In this document: positions 27,189 to 34,576 of the stretch, in pieces
Layout: every line of letters starts with the position of its first letter
Numbering within the stretch: position 1 is the first letter of the stretch
Assembly: GCA_903868545.1 (NCBI GenBank)
Contig: CAIPVR010000262.1
Span: 1-36,946, forward strand
Reading direction: 5' to 3'
From: an uncultured Actinomycetes bacterium
GTDB lineage: Bacteria; Actinomycetota; Acidimicrobiia; Acidimicrobiales; Microtrichaceae
Length of the DNA stretch: 36,946 bases
Notes under the pieces: generated by a model
What the model was told of the DNA's origin: nothing
The model's database searches: none
The model's input: the letters and a program-made list of their open reading frames with translations, nothing else
Made by a program: the position numbers and the translations under genes

Positions 27189-28286
27189 TCAGTCCCGGAC
27201 GACGGCGGGGGAGTGGCGGAAGAACTGCTCCACGTCGCGCTCGTAGCGGTAGACGCCGGCGCCCTCGCCGATCGTGCTGCGCAGCCGGACCGCCTCGATG
27301 AAGGCCTCCACGGCGCTGGCGGAGGTGAACTCGTAGCGGAAGCCCAGGTCCTTCAGGCGGGAGTTGTCGACCCCCCGCCCGTAGCGCAGGAGCTGCAGGT
27401 ACTCGTCGGGCAGGTCCACCAGCCGCAGCTGGGCCATGGGCACGGTGAGGAACTGCGTGCCCCAGGGAGGGAGTGCGACGGTCCGCTTGCCGCAGATGCG
27501 CACCACCTCGCTCCACGGCAGGAGTCCGTCGCCGGCCACGTTGAACACGCCGGGGAGGTTCCGGTCGAGGACGAAGAGCATGGAGCGGATGACGTCGACC
27601 TCGTGGACGAACTGGAACCGCGGGTCGAACCCCAGCAGCGACGGCACCACGGGCAGCTCGAGCGCCCGGCTGAGGGGGGTCTCGATCTCCGCCCCGATGA
27701 CGTTGGAGAAGCGCAGGAGCGCCACGTTCACGTGCGGGTTGTCCTCCGCGAAGTCGCGGACGTAGCTCTCCACCGCCTCGAGGCTGCGCTCGACACCGCT
27801 CCGTGCCGTGCGGCTCCTCGGCGTGTCCTCGCGGAACCACACCGGGTCCTCGGGTGCGCAGCCGTAGACCATCGTGGAGGACTTCACGATCACGTTGCGC
27901 ACCGTGGACGCCGGGGCCGACGCGGCGGCGAACAGGTTCATCGTGCCGATGACGTTGACCTCGTGCATCGCCCGGCGCGACATCTGGGTGGGGTCGACGA
28001 CCAGGAAGGTGTGGATGATCGTGTCGATCTGGGCGGCGCGCACGATGCGGGCCAGGATCGAGTAGTTGGCGTCCACCCGGACGTACTCGGTCCGCTCCAG
28101 TTCGACGGTCGGCTCCGTCGTGTCGAGCCCGACGATGACCTCGACCTGGGGGTCCTGTTCGAGGGCCTGGGCCACCCGGCCCCCCCAGAAGGTGCCCAGG
28201 CCGGTGACGAGCACGCGTCGGGCGCGGTGGGGGGCCCCGGGGCGTCGGCCGGGCCCGGTGGGGTCGGGCGGTGGCGGCGGGTTCAC
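27189..28286 (-). CDS. NAD-dependent epimerase/dehydratase-like protein (Rv0501-like)
   Basis: 365-aa extended-SDR Rossmann protein. The NAD loop is VTGLGTFWGG (27-36), followed by IDTIIHTFLVVDP and EVNVIGTMNLFAAA. SSTMVYG (136-142) gives the Ser/Thr region, but no YxxxK follows: the aligned stretch is SGVERSLEA (163-171), with no Tyr until 175 and no Lys. Despite the galE2 name often used for mycobacterial homologues, epimerase activity is doubtful. GTG 28286 lies 7 nt after the acyltransferase stop with GAGG in between. The pair acyltransferase plus this gene matches M. tuberculosis Rv0502/Rv0501 (from memory), so a linked role in envelope lipid or glycolipid synthesis is likely. Confidence 0.85.
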   Translation of the reverse strand: MNPPPPPDPTGPGRRPGAPHRARRVLVTGLGTFWGGRVAQALEQDPQVEVIVGLDTTEPTVELERTEYVRVDANYSILARIVRAAQIDTIIHTFLVVDPTQMSRRAMHEVNVIGTMNLFAAASAPASTVRNVIVKSSTMVYGCAPEDPVWFREDTPRSRTARSGVERSLEAVESYVRDFAEDNPHVNVALLRFSNVIGAEIETPLSRALELPVVPSLLGFDPRFQFVHEVDVIRSMLFVLDRNLPGVFNVAGDGLLPWSEVVRICGKRTVALPPWGTQFLTVPMAQLRLVDLPDEYLQLLRYGRGVDNSRLKDLGFRYEFTSASAVEAFIEAVRLRSTIGEGAGVYRYERDVEQFFRHSPAVVRD

Positions 28287-28293
28287 CCGGACC

Positions 28294-29289
28294 TCAGCCG
28301 AACCACACGCTGCGCCGGTGGCGGAGCATGTCGTAGAGGGCGGTCTGGATCCGGTCCCTGATCGCCTCGGACTCCTCCATCACCCGCGACTTGGAGTAGC
28401 GCTCCTGGGAGGCGGGGACGTCGAAGTGGACCGGGTCGAGCACGCGCAGCTTGAACTTGGCCGGGAAGTACCCCACCACCCCGAGGGGGCCCATCGCCAG
28501 CATGTTGGCCGTGATCGGCAGGTAGGGCACACCGATGAGCGAGGCCAGGTGCGGCACCCGCACCACGGTGGGCATCGACTCCTCGGCCCCGACCACGGCG
28601 ATCGGGATCACCGGCACCCCGGCCCGCATCGCGATCTCCACGAAGCCGCCCCGGCCGAAGCGGCGCAGCTGGTAGCGCTCCCCGTAGAGCTTGGCGGGGC
28701 CCTTGGTGCCCTCCGGGAACACGAGCACGAGCTGTTTCTGGTCATGCAGCAGCCGGTAGGCGTTGTCGGGGTGGGCCGGCAGGCCGCCGAGCCGTGACCA
28801 GAGGGTGCCCACCACCGGCACCTCGCGGAAGAAGTTGTCGGCGAGCCCGTAGACCGGACGGTGCAGTTCGGTCTCGATGCCGTGCATGATCACCGGCGCG
28901 TCGGAGGGGATGGCCGCCGCGTGGTTGGCGACGAGCAGCGCCCCGCCGTCGCTCGGGATCTTCTCGAGGCCCTCCCATTCGGCGCGGAACCATTTCCGGT
29001 ACACGGGGTCGTAGAGGCGTCGGGCGATGGCCCGCATGTGCTCGGACCGTCCCCACTCGTCGACGTCACCGGTGCGGGGCGACGGCGGCTCGTCGATCCC
29101 GGGCTCCGGGTCGGGCACCGGCACGAGCGCCCGCCCGGTGGACGGGGCCCCGCCGTCGGCCGGGTCGGTGACGGCACCGGTGAGCGGGGCGTTCGCCGGC
29201 CGCGGGAGTTCGGTCACCTCGGCCACGGGCCGTTCGGTCACCTCGGCCACGGGCCGTTCGGTCCCGGCGGGTCGGTCGTCGTCCTCCAC
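28294..29289 (-). CDS. PlsC-like lysophospholipid acyltransferase family protein (Rv0502-like)
   Basis: 331 aa. A disordered, acidic, Pro-rich N-terminus of about 85 residues contains an 8-residue tandem duplication (RPVAEVTE twice). The acyltransferase core has LLVANHAAAIPSDAPV (His123 and Asp130), with the H-x6-D spacing of this subfamily rather than the usual HX4D; FFREVPVVGTLWSRLGGLPA; and VFPEGTKG (191-197), the acyl-acceptor binding block. It likely transfers an acyl chain to a lysolipid or sugar lipid at the inner membrane face. GTG 29289 is set by a TAGGCT box 6 nt upstream. First gene of an operon with the epimerase-like gene; divergent from the MFS gene. Confidence 0.88.
   Translation of the reverse strand: MEDDDRPAGTERPVAEVTERPVAEVTELPRPANAPLTGAVTDPADGGAPSTGRALVPVPDPEPGIDEPPSPRTGDVDEWGRSEHMRAIARRLYDPVYRKWFRAEWEGLEKIPSDGGALLVANHAAAIPSDAPVIMHGIETELHRPVYGLADNFFREVPVVGTLWSRLGGLPAHPDNAYRLLHDQKQLVLVFPEGTKGPAKLYGERYQLRRFGRGGFVEIAMRAGVPVIPIAVVGAEESMPTVVRVPHLASLIGVPYLPITANMLAMGPLGVVGYFPAKFKLRVLDPVHFDVPASQERYSKSRVMEESEAIRDRIQTALYDMLRHRRSVWFG
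29211..29258 (-). repeat. 24-bp in-frame tandem duplication in the acyltransferase gene
   Basis: Two perfect 24-bp copies (29211-29234 and 29235-29258) duplicate eight codons of the disordered N-terminus, preserving the frame. Confidence 0.9.
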
Positions 29290-29295
29290 GTCGAC

Positions 29296-29301
29296 AGCCT
29301 A
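29296..29301 (-). promoter_or_regulatory. -10 box, leaderless acyltransferase promoter
   Basis: TAGGCT on the minus strand in TCTAGGCTGTC, 6 nt before GTG 29289; no Shine-Dalgarno. Confidence 0.6.
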
Positions 29302-29349
29302 GAGCGCGGTCCGGTGCGGTGGCCCGTGGGACCGCGCCGCCGTGGGGGG

Positions 29350-29355
29350 TAGGTT
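29350..29355 (+). promoter_or_regulatory. -10 box, leaderless MFS promoter
   Basis: TAGGTT in GGGTAGGTTCG, the same core as the mfd promoter, 6 nt before GTG 29362. Confidence 0.6.
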
Positions 29356-29361
29356 CGACCG

Positions 29362-30621
29362 GTGCCGCCCCGTCCGCTCGACGCCCTCCGCCGGCGGGAC
29401 TTCCGCTGGTTCTGGCTGGCGTCGCTGGTGTCGAACACCGGGGGCTGGATGCAGAACGCCACGATCCCGTACGTGGTGTTCCAGCTCACGGGCCGACCCG
29501 GCGAGGTGGGACTCGCCGGGTTCTTCCAGTACGTGCCGTTCATGCTGATGGGTGTGTTCGGGGGTGCGCTCGCCGATCGGTTCCCCCGGCGGCTCCTCCT
29601 GCTCTGGGCCCAGGTGCTGCAGGCCCTGGTGGCGCTCGCGCTGTGGTGGGTGGTGGCGTCCGGCTCGGCGACCACCGCGTCGGTGGCCGGGCTCGCGTTC
29701 GTGGCCGGACTGCTCGGCGGCCTGCAGACCCCGGTGTGGCAGGCCCTCGTGGCCGAGCTGGTCCCCCGGGACCTGCTGCTCGGCGCCGTCACCCTGAACA
29801 GCACCCAGTTCAACGCCAGCCGGGCGCTGGGGCCGTTCCTGGCCGGCGTGGTGATCGCCCTGTGGGGGCCGGCGGACGCCTTCCTGCTCAACGCCGTGTC
29901 GTTCGCCGCGGTGGTGGTCGTGCTCGCGGTGATCCGGGTCCACAGCGACGCACGGGTGCGCCCGGAGCGGATGGCCCTGTGGTCGGGCGTGGGGGAGGCG
30001 GCCCGGCACCTGCTGGCCACCCCGGCGCTGGTGGCCTGTTGCGTGGCGATCGCCGCGGTGGCGGGCCTCGGCTCGCCGCTGTTCAGCTACCTGCCCGTGT
30101 ACGGGGCGAAGGAGTACTCGGTGACGGGGTGGCAGCTGGGCCTGCTGCTCGGCGCCGGGGGCATCGGTGCGGTGGTCTTCGCTCCAGCGTTGCTCAACCT
30201 CCAGCACCGGGTGCGCCGCGCCGCGCTGCTCGGCGGGTCGATGGCGACCTACGGCGCAGCGGTGGCCGCGGTCGGGGTGGTGCGGTCGTATCCGGCCGCG
30301 GTGGTGGCGCTCCTGTTCTTCGGCGGGGCCTACCTGTCGATCGCGGCCACGCTCAACTCCACCATCCAGCTCGTGGTGCGCGAGGACCTCCGGGGCACGG
30401 TGATCGCCCTGTACGTGATGTGCCTGACCGGCGCCCTCCCCGTGGGCCTGTTCCTGTGGGGGGCGGCGGCCGACACCTTCGGGCTGCGCCCCACCACGGT
30501 GGGGGCCGGGCTCCTGCTCGTGGCGGCGACGACGGTGTTCGTTGCCACCGGGCGGTTCCGGGTGATGGCCGTGGCCGACCGGGCCCGTGACGTCGCCGCG
30601 GGGACCCGGCCACCGGACTGA
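29362..30621 (+). CDS. MFS transporter (MFS_3/enterobactin-exporter type)
   Basis: 419-aa membrane protein with about 12 transmembrane helices. Characteristic parts are LRRRDFRWFWLASLVSNTGGWMQNATIPYVVFQLTG at the start, the A-motif-like loop GVFGGALADRFPRRLLL between helices 2 and 3, LVAELVPRDLLLGAVTLNSTQFNASRALGPFLAG, and a second half with LVVREDLRGTVIALYVMCLTGALPVGLFLWG. Family members export siderophores, macrolides or other small molecules. The substrate is not predictable, and no regulator gene adjoins. It diverges from the acyltransferase-epimerase operon and converges on the aminotransferase with a 30-nt gap. Confidence 0.92.
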   Translation: MPPRPLDALRRRDFRWFWLASLVSNTGGWMQNATIPYVVFQLTGRPGEVGLAGFFQYVPFMLMGVFGGALADRFPRRLLLLWAQVLQALVALALWWVVASGSATTASVAGLAFVAGLLGGLQTPVWQALVAELVPRDLLLGAVTLNSTQFNASRALGPFLAGVVIALWGPADAFLLNAVSFAAVVVVLAVIRVHSDARVRPERMALWSGVGEAARHLLATPALVACCVAIAAVAGLGSPLFSYLPVYGAKEYSVTGWQLGLLLGAGGIGAVVFAPALLNLQHRVRRAALLGGSMATYGAAVAAVGVVRSYPAAVVALLFFGGAYLSIAATLNSTIQLVVREDLRGTVIALYVMCLTGALPVGLFLWGAAADTFGLRPTTVGAGLLLVAATTVFVATGRFRVMAVADRARDVAAGTRPPD

Positions 30622-30624
30622 GCA

Positions 30625-30660
30625 GGTCCCGGCTCGCCGGAGGGTCCCGGCTCACCGGAG
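30625..30660. repeat. 18-bp tandem duplication spanning a stop codon
   Basis: GGTCCCGGCTCRCCGGAG occurs twice (30625-30642 and 30643-30660) with one difference. The second copy contains the aminotransferase TGA (30652-30654, minus strand); in the first copy that triplet is CGA. Confidence 0.9.
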
Positions 30661-32061
30661 GGTGGCCGAGGCCTCCTCGAGCACCTTCCGGGTGATGCCC
30701 GCCAACTCCTCCAGTTCGGCCGGCCCGGCCACCAGCGGCGGCGCGAACTGCAGGACCGGATCGCCGCGGTCGTCGGCGCGGGCGATCAGTCCGAGCTCCA
30801 GCAGGCGCGGCCCGACCAGCCCCCGCAGCAGCGGCTCCACCTCGTCGCGGTCGAACCGGGCGCGGGTGTCCTGGTCCTTCACCAGCTCCAGCGCCCAGAA
30901 GTAGCCCTCGCCGCGGACGTCGCCCACGATCGGGATGTCGCGCAGGTCCTCGAGCAGGGCCCGGAAGGTGTGCCGGTGCCGGTCGACGTGGTCCACCACG
31001 CCCTCGCGCTCGAAGATGTCGAGGTTGGCGAGTGCCACGGCGCAGCTCACGGGGTGGCCGCCGAAGGTGATGCCGTGGGTGAAGCTCGCCCGGGGGTCGG
31101 CCAGGAACGGCTCCATCAGGCGGTCGCTCACCAGGACCGCCCCGAGCGGTGAGTACCCGGACGTGAGGCCCTTGGCGGTGGTGATCATGTCGGGCTGGTA
31201 CCCGTACCGCTCGCAGCCGAACATCGTGCCGAGCCGGCCGTAGGCGCAGATGACCTCGTCGGAGACCAGCAGCACGCCGTGCCGGTCGCAGACGGCCCGG
31301 AGCTTCGCGTAGTAGGTGTCCGTGGGTGGCGGGAGGCACCCGCCCGCGTTCTGCAGCGGCTCGACGAACACGGCGGCCACGGTGTGGGCGCCCTCGGCGA
31401 GGATCTGCTGCTCCACGGACGCGATGAGGGCGTCGGTCAGGTCCTCGCCGGACAGGCCGGGGAAGGCCGGGCGGAAGGCGTTGCAGTTCGGCACCTTCAG
31501 GAACCCCGACGGCAGGGGTTCGAACGGCTCCCGGAACTGGGCGAGGCCGGTGATGGCCAGCGCCCCCATGGTGGTGCCGTGGTACGAGCCGACCCGGGAG
31601 ATGACCTTGTAGCGGCCGGGCTCGCCGTTGGCCCGGTGGAACTGCCGTGCGAGCTTCAGCGCGGACTCCACCGACTCGGAGCCGGAGACGGTGAGGAACA
31701 CCCGGTTGAGGTCGCCCGGGGCCAGCCCGGCCAAGCGGGCCGCCAGTTCGATCGCGGGCGGGTGCGCATGGCTCCACAGCGGGAAGTAGTGCATCCGGCC
31801 GGCCTGCTCCGCGGCCACCTCGGCGAGTTCCCGGCGGCCGTAGCCGAGCTGGCTGGTGAACAGGCCCGACAGCCCGTCGAGGTAGCGGCGGCCGGCGGTG
31901 TCGGTGACGTGGCAGCCGTCCCCGGAGGCGATCACCGGCCAGTCGAGCTCCGGGGCGCGGGCCATCCGGGTGAAGTGCATCCAGAGGTGGCGCCGGGCCA
32001 GGTCCTGGAGGTCGTCGTGGTCGTGCCGCTCGTCGGCGCGGTCGTCGCCCGGGCCGCTCAC
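30652..32061 (-). CDS. Class III (PLP) aminotransferase
   Basis: 469 aa. Fold type I transaminase of the omega-amino acid/pyruvate group: YLDGLSGLFTSQLGYGRRELAE, VSGSESVESALKLARQFH, SRVGSYHGTTMGALAITG, VFVEPLQNAGGCLPPP, LLVSDEVICAYGR (Asp268 binds the PLP nitrogen) and MITTAKGLTSGYSPLGAVL (Lys297 Schiff base). Likely amino donors are beta-alanine, putrescine, GABA or taurine-like amines. GTG 32061 was chosen: it overlaps the Lrp stop (GTGA) and has GGGGGA five bases upstream. GTG 32073 is an alternative adding four residues. Adjacency to an Lrp/AsnC gene is typical for regulated amine catabolism. Confidence 0.92.
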   Translation of the reverse strand: MSGPGDDRADERHDHDDLQDLARRHLWMHFTRMARAPELDWPVIASGDGCHVTDTAGRRYLDGLSGLFTSQLGYGRRELAEVAAEQAGRMHYFPLWSHAHPPAIELAARLAGLAPGDLNRVFLTVSGSESVESALKLARQFHRANGEPGRYKVISRVGSYHGTTMGALAITGLAQFREPFEPLPSGFLKVPNCNAFRPAFPGLSGEDLTDALIASVEQQILAEGAHTVAAVFVEPLQNAGGCLPPPTDTYYAKLRAVCDRHGVLLVSDEVICAYGRLGTMFGCERYGYQPDMITTAKGLTSGYSPLGAVLVSDRLMEPFLADPRASFTHGITFGGHPVSCAVALANLDIFEREGVVDHVDRHRHTFRALLEDLRDIPIVGDVRGEGYFWALELVKDQDTRARFDRDEVEPLLRGLVGPRLLELGLIARADDRGDPVLQFAPPLVAGPAELEELAGITRKVLEEASATLR

Positions 32062-32510
32062 TTCGTCCCCCACTGGTAGGTCTGCTTCTCGAGCCGGAGG
32101 TAGATGACCGACTCGGTCGAGACCACGCCCGGCACCTTGCGGATCCGTTCGTTGAGGAGGTCGAGGAGGGCCTCGTCGTCGGGCACCACCACCTCGGCGA
32201 GGACGTCCACCGAGCCGGCGGTGAGCACCAGGTAGTCCACCTCGTCGAAGGCGGCGAGCTCCTCCGCCACCGACCGCACGTCGCCCTCCACCTTGATCAG
32301 GACCATCGCCTGGCGGAGCAGTCCGAGCTGCAGGGGGTCGGTGACCGCCACGATCTGCACCGTGCCCGACTCGATGAGGCGTTGCACCCGCTGGCGCACG
32401 GCGGCCTCCGAGAGGCCGACCTCCTTGGCCAGCTGGGTGTAGGGCCGGCGGCCGTCCACCTGCAGGTGGGCGATCAGTTGCTCGTCGATGGCATCGAGAT
32501 GGGCCGACAT
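32058..32510 (-). CDS. Lrp/AsnC-family transcriptional regulator
   Basis: 150 aa. N-terminal helix-turn-helix: LDAIDEQLIAHLQVDGRRPYTQLAKEVGLSEAAVRQRVQRLIESGTVQIVAV. C-terminal RAM/AsnC ligand-binding domain: GLLRQAMVLIKVEGDVRSVAEELAAFDEVDYLVLTAGSVDVLAEVVV through VPGVVSTESVIYLRLEKQTYQWG. It senses an amino acid or amine and probably controls the coupled aminotransferase and perhaps the upstream oxidases. ATG 32510 gives the family N-terminus. A possible minus-strand promoter is TTGTCC, an 18-nt spacer, then GAGAAT, ending 10 nt before the ATG in the 80-nt gap from the amidotransferase gene. Confidence 0.93.
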   Translation of the reverse strand: MSAHLDAIDEQLIAHLQVDGRRPYTQLAKEVGLSEAAVRQRVQRLIESGTVQIVAVTDPLQLGLLRQAMVLIKVEGDVRSVAEELAAFDEVDYLVLTAGSVDVLAEVVVPDDEALLDLLNERIRKVPGVVSTESVIYLRLEKQTYQWGTK

Positions 32511-32590
32511 CGCCGTCGATTCTCGTCCGATGCCCGGCCGTGGGACAAGTGATTCGCAGCGCGTGGGCGTTCTCGCGACGGATTCCGTGG

Positions 32591-33349
32591 TCACTCGGCG
32601 GAGCTGTCTCGGTCGGCGCCGAGGGCCCGCCGGTAGAACCCGGCGATCCAGCCGATCACGAGGTCGTGGTCGAGAGGCTCGTCGAGGGACCGCAGCCCGG
32701 CGTCCGCGACGTCGGCGCCGATGAGCCCGCGCCGCTTGCGGATGAGGAGGGCCGACAGGTCGGGCACGAACTCGGGGTGGCCCTGTACGCAGAACACGTG
32801 GTCGGCCACCCGGTAGGCGCCCACGGGGCAGTAGTCCGCCGTCGCCAGCAGTTCGGCGCCCTCCGGCAGTTCGGTCACCTGGTCCTGGTGGCTCATGAGG
32901 ATCCGGAAGCCGCGGTCCTCGGGGTCGATCCACGGCGCGTCGGCAACGAGCGCGAAGTCGCGCACGCCGACACCCCAGCCCACCGGCGCGCGACGTACGT
33001 CGCCGCCGAGGGCCAGCGCGGTGAGCTGATGGCCGAAGCAGATGCCCACGTGCGGTCGCCGGGCGGCGTGGAGCTCCGCGATGAAGGCTCGCAGGCGCAG
33101 GATCCAGTCCTCCCGCTCGTAGGCGGAGGCCCGGGAGCCGGAGGTCATCCAGGCGTCGCACTCGTCGACCGAAACCGGCAGGTCGCCCGCCGTGGCCTCG
33201 TAGATCCGGAAGTCGATCCCGGCCGGTCCGTAGGTCGTCGGGTAGAGCTCGGTGTAGTCGCCGGCGACCTCGGCCACGTCGGCATCGAGGTGGTCGCACA
33301 GGAGCAGGCCCACGGTCAGCCGGCCCGGCCCGGCACCCGACGTGCTCAC
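32591..33349 (-). CDS. Type 1 glutamine amidotransferase domain protein
   Basis: 252 aa consisting of a single class I GATase domain. Nucleophile motif GICFGHQLTALALGG and the His-Glu pair in VFCVQGHPEFVPDL complete the triad; WMTSGSRASAYEREDWILRLRAFI is the usual early region. It resembles GuaA-like stand-alone GATases and not PuuD (which has a GVCRGLQ-type nucleophile). It may release ammonia from glutamine or cleave a gamma-glutamyl amide. The partner is not obvious. GTG 33349 overlaps the stop of the SsuD-like gene (GTGA), so the two are translationally coupled, which is an unusual pairing. Confidence 0.87.
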   Translation of the reverse strand: MSTSGAGPGRLTVGLLLCDHLDADVAEVAGDYTELYPTTYGPAGIDFRIYEATAGDLPVSVDECDAWMTSGSRASAYEREDWILRLRAFIAELHAARRPHVGICFGHQLTALALGGDVRRAPVGWGVGVRDFALVADAPWIDPEDRGFRILMSHQDQVTELPEGAELLATADYCPVGAYRVADHVFCVQGHPEFVPDLSALLIRKRRGLIGADVADAGLRSLDEPLDHDLVIGWIAGFYRRALGADRDSSAE

Positions 33350-34509
33350 CGGAAGGTGAACGGGCCGGGGGCCGCCCGGTCGTCGGCCTCGGGTAGCAGG
33401 CCACGGCGTCGGAGCTCGGGGAAGAGACCCTCGCCCACCCGCCAGGCCTCCTCGAGGTGCGGGTAGCCGGACAGGATGAACTCGTCGAGGCCGAGCGCAG
33501 CGTACTCCTCGATGCGGTCGGCCACCTCGGCGTGGCTGCCCACCAGGGCGGTGCCCGCGCCACCACGGACGAGGCCGACGCCCGCCCACACGTTGGGGTA
33601 CACCTCGAGCGCCCGCGGGTCGTCGGGCACGCCGTCGCCGGCCGTCGCGGACAGCTCGGCCATCCGGGCCTGACCCACCGAGGCCGTCGTGGCGAAGTCG
33701 GCCCGGGCGGCGGCCACGGCCTCGGGGTCCATCCCGGCGAGCAGCCGTCCCGCCTCCGCCCACGCCTCCTCGGAGGTGTCGCGGGTGATGGCGTGGAAGC
33801 GGATCCCGAAGCGCAACGGCCGGTCGTCGGGTCGGCCGGCCTTCTCGGCGAGGGCGCGCATCCGGTCGAGCCGCTCGGCGATCATCTCCGGGGGTTCTCC
33901 CCACGCGAGGTACACGTCGACGTGCTCGGCTGCCACGTCCTCCGCCGCGGGTGAGGCGCCGCCGAAGAAGACGCGCGGCGGGAGCGTCGGGGAGTGGCGG
34001 GTGGTGGCGGCCTCCACCCGGTAGTGCTCACCGGTGAAGTCGAACGACTCGTTCTCCAGCGCGCCGCGCAGCACCTCGAGGAACTCACCCGCACGCCGGT
34101 AGCGCTCGTCCTTCGGTCGGAAGTCGCCGAACCGGGCGAGCTCGGCGGGCTCGGCGCCGATGACGATGTTCATCAGCAGGCGTCCGCCGGAGAGGTCCTG
34201 GTAGGTGGCGGCCATCTGTGCGGCCTGGGTCGGGTTCATGAGGCCGGGCCGGAACGCCACGAGGAAGCGCAGGCGCCGGGTGACCGGGATGAGCGACGCG
34301 GTGGACAGCCAGGCGTCCTCGCAACCGGTGCCGCACGGGGTGAGCACGGCGTCGAAGCCCAGCTGGTCGCACGCCTGCGCCACCTGGGCGAGGTAGGCGT
34401 GCGACGGGGTCCGCACCGCGCCGGTGGCGCCGCCCGGTGCCACGTCGCGGCTGTCGCCCCCGGTGGGGAGGAACCAGTGGACCGAGATCGGGGTGGTGCG
34501 GGAACTCAC
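33346..34509 (-). CDS. FMNH2-dependent alkanesulfonate monooxygenase-like (SsuD-type) enzyme
   Basis: 387-aa luciferase-like TIM-barrel flavoprotein, closely following E. coli SsuD along its length: ISVHWFLPTGGDSRDV, LTPCGTGCEDAWLSTASLIPVTRRLRFLVAFRPGLMNPTQAA, LYLAWGEPP-type VYLAWGEPPEMI, FGIRFHAITRDTSEEAW and YPNVWAGVGLVRGGAGTALVGSHAEVADRIEEYAALGLDEFILSGYPHLEEAWRVGE. Cys63, His239 and the mobile-loop Arg315 (RGGAGTALVG) match key SsuD residues. By family it cleaves alkanesulfonates to aldehyde and sulfite. No sulfonate ABC transporter or SsuE reductase is nearby, so the substrate may differ. GTG 34509 has AACACT 6 nt upstream. Confidence 0.92.
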   Translation of the reverse strand: MSSRTTPISVHWFLPTGGDSRDVAPGGATGAVRTPSHAYLAQVAQACDQLGFDAVLTPCGTGCEDAWLSTASLIPVTRRLRFLVAFRPGLMNPTQAAQMAATYQDLSGGRLLMNIVIGAEPAELARFGDFRPKDERYRRAGEFLEVLRGALENESFDFTGEHYRVEAATTRHSPTLPPRVFFGGASPAAEDVAAEHVDVYLAWGEPPEMIAERLDRMRALAEKAGRPDDRPLRFGIRFHAITRDTSEEAWAEAGRLLAGMDPEAVAAARADFATTASVGQARMAELSATAGDGVPDDPRALEVYPNVWAGVGLVRGGAGTALVGSHAEVADRIEEYAALGLDEFILSGYPHLEEAWRVGEGLFPELRRRGLLPEADDRAAPGPFTFR

Positions 34510-34576
34510 CGGGCCAGTGTTCCAGTCCCCGGCGGTGGGTCTCCAATGCGGGTCGCGGCCCGGCGGTCGTGGTCGC

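Noticed and set aside
32591-33349. Identification of the amidotransferase as PuuD (gamma-glutamyl-GABA hydrolase)
   Set aside because: The nucleophile motif is GICFGHQ rather than the GVCRGLQ type, so a Puu pathway cannot be claimed.
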